Shown: positions 61,643 through 64,000 of the stretch, in pieces
How positions within the stretch are numbered: the first letter of the stretch is position 1
Layout of the letters: every line of letters begins with the position of its first letter
NCBI GenBank assembly: GCA_017619445.1
Contig: JAFZSI010000049.1
Span: 1 to 64,000, forward strand
Origin: Prevotella sp.
GTDB taxonomy: Bacteria; Bacteroidota; Bacteroidia; Bacteroidales; Bacteroidaceae
Reading direction: 5' to 3'
DNA: 64,000 nt
Position numbers and translations under genes: made by a program
The notes under the pieces: model-generated
The model's input: only the letters and a program-made list of their open reading frames with translations
The model's database searches: none
What the model was told of the DNA's origin: nothing

Positions 61643-62416
61643 ATGAAAACAAAACGATTTATACTATTAGTAATCATGGCAGTCTTCACCCTGCCCGCCA
61701 TTTCGGATGTTTTGCAATATAGAATAGAAGATGGCCATGCAACTGTTGACTATTGTCCTAATTGGTATTCTGAAAGTGTTGAAATACCTTCAGAAATTGA
61801 GAGTAACGGGAAAAAGTACCCTGTGACAAGTATAGGACGTTCTGCTTTCCATAGTTGTTCTAAACTGCCCTCCGTGACTATTCCAAACTCAGTAACAAGC
61901 ATCGGAAGCGCGGCTTTCAGGGGTTGTAGTAGTCTGACATCCATTGACATCCCTAACTCTGTGCAGATAATCGGAGATGAGGCTTTCTGGGGGTGCAGCG
62001 GACTTACCGCTATTTGTATTCCGGAGTGTGTGACAAGTATAGAGAGTGAAACATTCTATGAGTGCAGTGGACTAACGTCTGTTAACATTGGCAACTTGGT
62101 GACAAGCATTGGGACGTTTGCTTTCTATAACTGTAGTAGTCTAACATCCATCGACATCCCTAACTCTGTACTTACAATTGGAAAGAGTGCATTTGAAAAT
62201 TGTAGCAGTTTAACTTCAGTTATCATCGGTAATTCTGTGACAAGCATCGGAAGCAGAGCTTTCTGTGGTTGTAGTAGTCTGAGAAACATCGACATTCCTA
62301 ACTCTGTGCAGACAATCGGAGAAGAGGTTTTCTATTATTGTAGTGGCCTAACTTCCATAACCATCCCAAACTCAGTGACCAGCATTGAAAAGTCTACTTT
62401 CATTGGTTGTATTTAG
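61643..62416 (+). CDS. BspA-type leucine-rich-repeat protein, probably truncated
   Basis: A 257-residue exported protein (signal peptide MKTKRFILLVIMAVFTLPAIS) with nine consecutive 23-residue LRR_5/BspA repeats of the form VTSIGSAAFRGCSSLTSIDIPNS. Such proteins are surface adhesins or ligand binders in Bacteroidetes. The frame stops inside the ninth repeat (...STFIGCI) with no capping segment, further repeats or C-terminal sorting tail, so the 3' part appears to be missing. The underlying 69-bp DNA repeats could expand or contract by recombination. It is 4 bp downstream of the zinc-ribbon gene. Confidence 0.83.
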   Translation: MKTKRFILLVIMAVFTLPAISDVLQYRIEDGHATVDYCPNWYSESVEIPSEIESNGKKYPVTSIGRSAFHSCSKLPSVTIPNSVTSIGSAAFRGCSSLTSIDIPNSVQIIGDEAFWGCSGLTAICIPECVTSIESETFYECSGLTSVNIGNLVTSIGTFAFYNCSSLTSIDIPNSVLTIGKSAFENCSSLTSVIIGNSVTSIGSRAFCGCSSLRNIDIPNSVQTIGEEVFYYCSGLTSITIPNSVTSIEKSTFIGCI

Positions 62417-62508
62417 AGACCTCTAAACAACCATGAATAACGCAAAACAACCAAACTTAAACTATTGTATTACAGTTACTTTTAGATTTTAACACTTCGG
62501 AAGGCATT

Positions 62509-62540
62509 TTTGGTTGCTTCGGAAATTCCCCATATATTTG
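62509..62540 (+). promoter_or_regulatory. promoter upstream of the helix-turn-helix gene
   Basis: TTTG at 62509-62512, a 20-bp spacer and a perfect TATATTTG at 62533-62540. The leader to the coding region is ~160-220 nt and contains no recognisable gene. Confidence 0.7.
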
Positions 62541-62764
62541 CAACGTATTTCTACCGCAGGGAATTTACGAGGCTTATTTTTTGCCACATCGTGAGCGGAG
62601 TTGACAAGGGTTTCTGATAGGTTACGATAGATGACAGATTCCTGCCCCGCTTTTTAGGAAAGAAACATCGTGGCGAAAGACGACAATGATAGTCCACGGC
62701 TGACATGAGTTTACTTGCGGAGAGGTACAACAAAATGATTGTTGAACCCATAAATATCGCAAGT

Positions 62765-63712
62765 ATGCCAAAGACCAGAAAATGTGCCCTTTGTGGTAAA
62801 GTGTTTGTTCCGAACAGCGGAACTCAGAAGTATTGTTCGGAGGAATGTTCCGAGCAAGCCAAGGAAGCCAAGAAGAAAAGGCAAAGAGACTTCCTTAGAG
62901 CGGTTGAGCCAGTGATGGAACTCCAGCAACAGGAGTACCTGACCTTTTCTAAAGCAGCCATTCTATTAGGCTGTACCCGTCAATACGTCTACAAACTTGT
63001 TGAGCAAGGTAAGTTGCCAGCTTCTCGGTTGAGTAGCCGTATGGCTCTTGTCCGCAGGAGTGACATTGAAAGGATGTTTGAAGCCAATCCCTATAATCGT
63101 GTCATCCCATGCTCAAAACCGAAAAGGGCTGTTTCCAAGAAACAAAGAACGTCTTCGAGGAAGAACACCAAGGATGTTCAGTCCACAGGCGAAGTCCTCG
63201 AATACTATTCCGGTGTGGAAGTGATGCAGACCTACAAGGTCAAGCAGTCATGGCTCTATGCCTCTGCCAAACGTCATCAGATACCCATGTGTCGTATAGC
63301 CGGACGGAACTACTACAGCAAGAAACACATTGATGCCGTCTTTGGAACATCCACCGACCTTGATGCTATCATTGATTGGTTGTCACCCCAAGAGGTTGCA
63401 GACCGCTATGGCATCAATCTCACGGCTGTTCGCTCTTATGCACACCGTCACAAGATACCAAGCAAGCGTGAGTATGGACACACTTACTACTCCCAAAGTC
63501 ATTTTGACGAACTTCGTCGTACCGATCTATTATCAGACGAGAACTACTACACCATTGAACAGGTGCAGGAACTCTATGGGCTGACAAAGGCTAACATCTG
63601 TCATATCGTCAATGTAAAGCATATTGAGAAGACCAAGGTTGGTAGGATCAACCTCCTCCTTCGTTCCGATGTGGAGCAGATTATGGCAGAAAGAAAGGCT
63701 GCTGGATTCTGA
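62765..63712 (+). CDS. multi-domain helix-turn-helix protein of an integrative element
   Basis: A 315-residue DNA-binding protein. An N-terminal zinc finger (CALCGKVFVPNSGTQKYCSEEC) is followed by a MerR/excisionase-type helix-turn-helix (YLTFSKAAILLGCTRQYVYKLVEQGKLPASRLSSRMALVRRSDIERMF). Three further, more diverged copies of the same fold follow (around YYSGVEVMQTYKVKQSWLYASAKRHQIP, WLSPQEVADRYGINLTAVRSYAHRHKIP and YYTIEQVQELYGLTKANICHIVN). It precedes a tyrosine recombinase and is probably an excision or regulatory factor of the element. ATG 62765 starts at the zinc finger; ATG 62705 would add 20 residues. Confidence 0.8.
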   Translation: MPKTRKCALCGKVFVPNSGTQKYCSEECSEQAKEAKKKRQRDFLRAVEPVMELQQQEYLTFSKAAILLGCTRQYVYKLVEQGKLPASRLSSRMALVRRSDIERMFEANPYNRVIPCSKPKRAVSKKQRTSSRKNTKDVQSTGEVLEYYSGVEVMQTYKVKQSWLYASAKRHQIPMCRIAGRNYYSKKHIDAVFGTSTDLDAIIDWLSPQEVADRYGINLTAVRSYAHRHKIPSKREYGHTYYSQSHFDELRRTDLLSDENYYTIEQVQELYGLTKANICHIVNVKHIEKTKVGRINLLLRSDVEQIMAERKAAGF

Positions 63713-63842
63713 TTTCTACCATATTGAATGATTATTGACGGATTATCGTGAATAATCGGAGTCAGCACCACATCATTGAGTTCCTTTGCACTCGTGGAAA
63801 AACGCTCCACCCAGAATTATCAACAATAACAATAATACAAGT

Positions 63843-64000
63843 ATGAGTAACATTTGCAAGACCGTGACCCTCCGTACACGGAAAATTAAAGGCGGAGAAC
63901 AACTGTCCTTCTATCTGGACTACTACCCTGGCTATCGTGATGAAAGCACGATGAAGGTTATGAGACATGAATCCCTTGGCATCTACATCTATGCCAAGCC
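63843..64000 (+). CDS. tyrosine recombinase/integrase (3' end outside window)
   Basis: The first 52 residues of a site-specific integrase: TVTLRTRKIKGGEQLSFYLDYYPG, then ESLGIYIYAKP at the window edge. This is the N-terminal arm-binding beta-sheet region of Bacteroidetes phage-type integrases ('R.RKL.DG..SLYLDYYP...FLGLYIY.KP'). The catalytic domain lies beyond the window. With the helix-turn-helix gene 130 bp upstream, it indicates an integrated mobile element continuing to the right. Confidence 0.75.
   Translation, partial: MSNICKTVTLRTRKIKGGEQLSFYLDYYPGYRDESTMKVMRHESLGIYIYAK

Overview
The window is a chromosomal segment of a Bacteroidales bacterium, most likely a Prevotella-like (Prevotellaceae) gut or rumen species. 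Several things point that way. There are recurring Bacteroidetes-type promoters (TTTG, about 20 bp, then TAnnTTTG). One secreted protein ends in the 'IYDVSG...SRGLNI..MDDGT.RKVLKK' tail seen in Prevotella. Lineage-typical families are present (DUF3256, DUF4836, DUF3943, DUF4421). The mannobiose epimerase/mannosylglucose phosphorylase pathway and a complex I operon without nuoEFG fit the same group. The genus is inferred from these features and was not confirmed by any search.

Layout. 1-4.5 kb: the 3' part of pyruvate phosphate dikinase, a secreted protein of unknown function and a Nudix hydrolase. 4.7-13.4 kb: phenylacetate-CoA ligase, a DUF3256 protein, a candidate small RNA, a nucleoside permease, a DUF151 nuclease overlapping rsmE, a DUF4836 lipoprotein and a two-gene ABC transporter. 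13.7-19.2 kb (minus strand): an envelope operon of MscS-type channel, kdsA, kdsD and a secreted HKD phospholipase. 19.3-28.7 kb: a BadF-type sugar kinase, a decayed secretion-tail fragment, and a beta-mannan operon (GH5 mannanase, CE7 esterase, GH26 lipoprotein, GH130 phosphorylase, GPH symporter, 2-epimerase). In that operon mannan is cut to mannobiose outside the cytoplasm, imported, epimerised to mannosylglucose and phosphorolysed. 28.8-34.2 kb: AsmA-like protein and PepD (minus), then a PreA-like flavoprotein (plus). 34.7-49 kb: patatin with a C-terminal barrel, a TolC/HlyD/two-permease exporter, a TlpA-like thioredoxin, pfkA and two outer-membrane-type proteins. 49.5-59.9 kb: nuoA-B-CD-H-I-J-K-L-M-N. 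60-64 kb: an AT-richer accessory end with a candidate structured RNA, a zinc-ribbon/HEPN-like protein, a BspA-type leucine-rich-repeat protein, a helix-turn-helix protein and the start of a tyrosine recombinase, which is probably the edge of an integrated element.

The most unusual signal is in the spaces between genes. Five intergenic arrays (13.4, 32.4, 34.3, 49.0 and 60.2 kb) are built from 21-22 bp near-palindromic modules repeated head to tail. Each array has a TTTTCTAGAAAA-like core or a variant of it. The 21-bp period equals two helical turns. A second family of REP-like hairpins with compensating stem changes has four copies, two of which form a 76-bp inverted repeat around the patatin gene. 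A third set of purine-rich or CCTCCCC/GGGGAGG repeats lies between genes and also inside or at the ends of coding sequences without breaking the frame.
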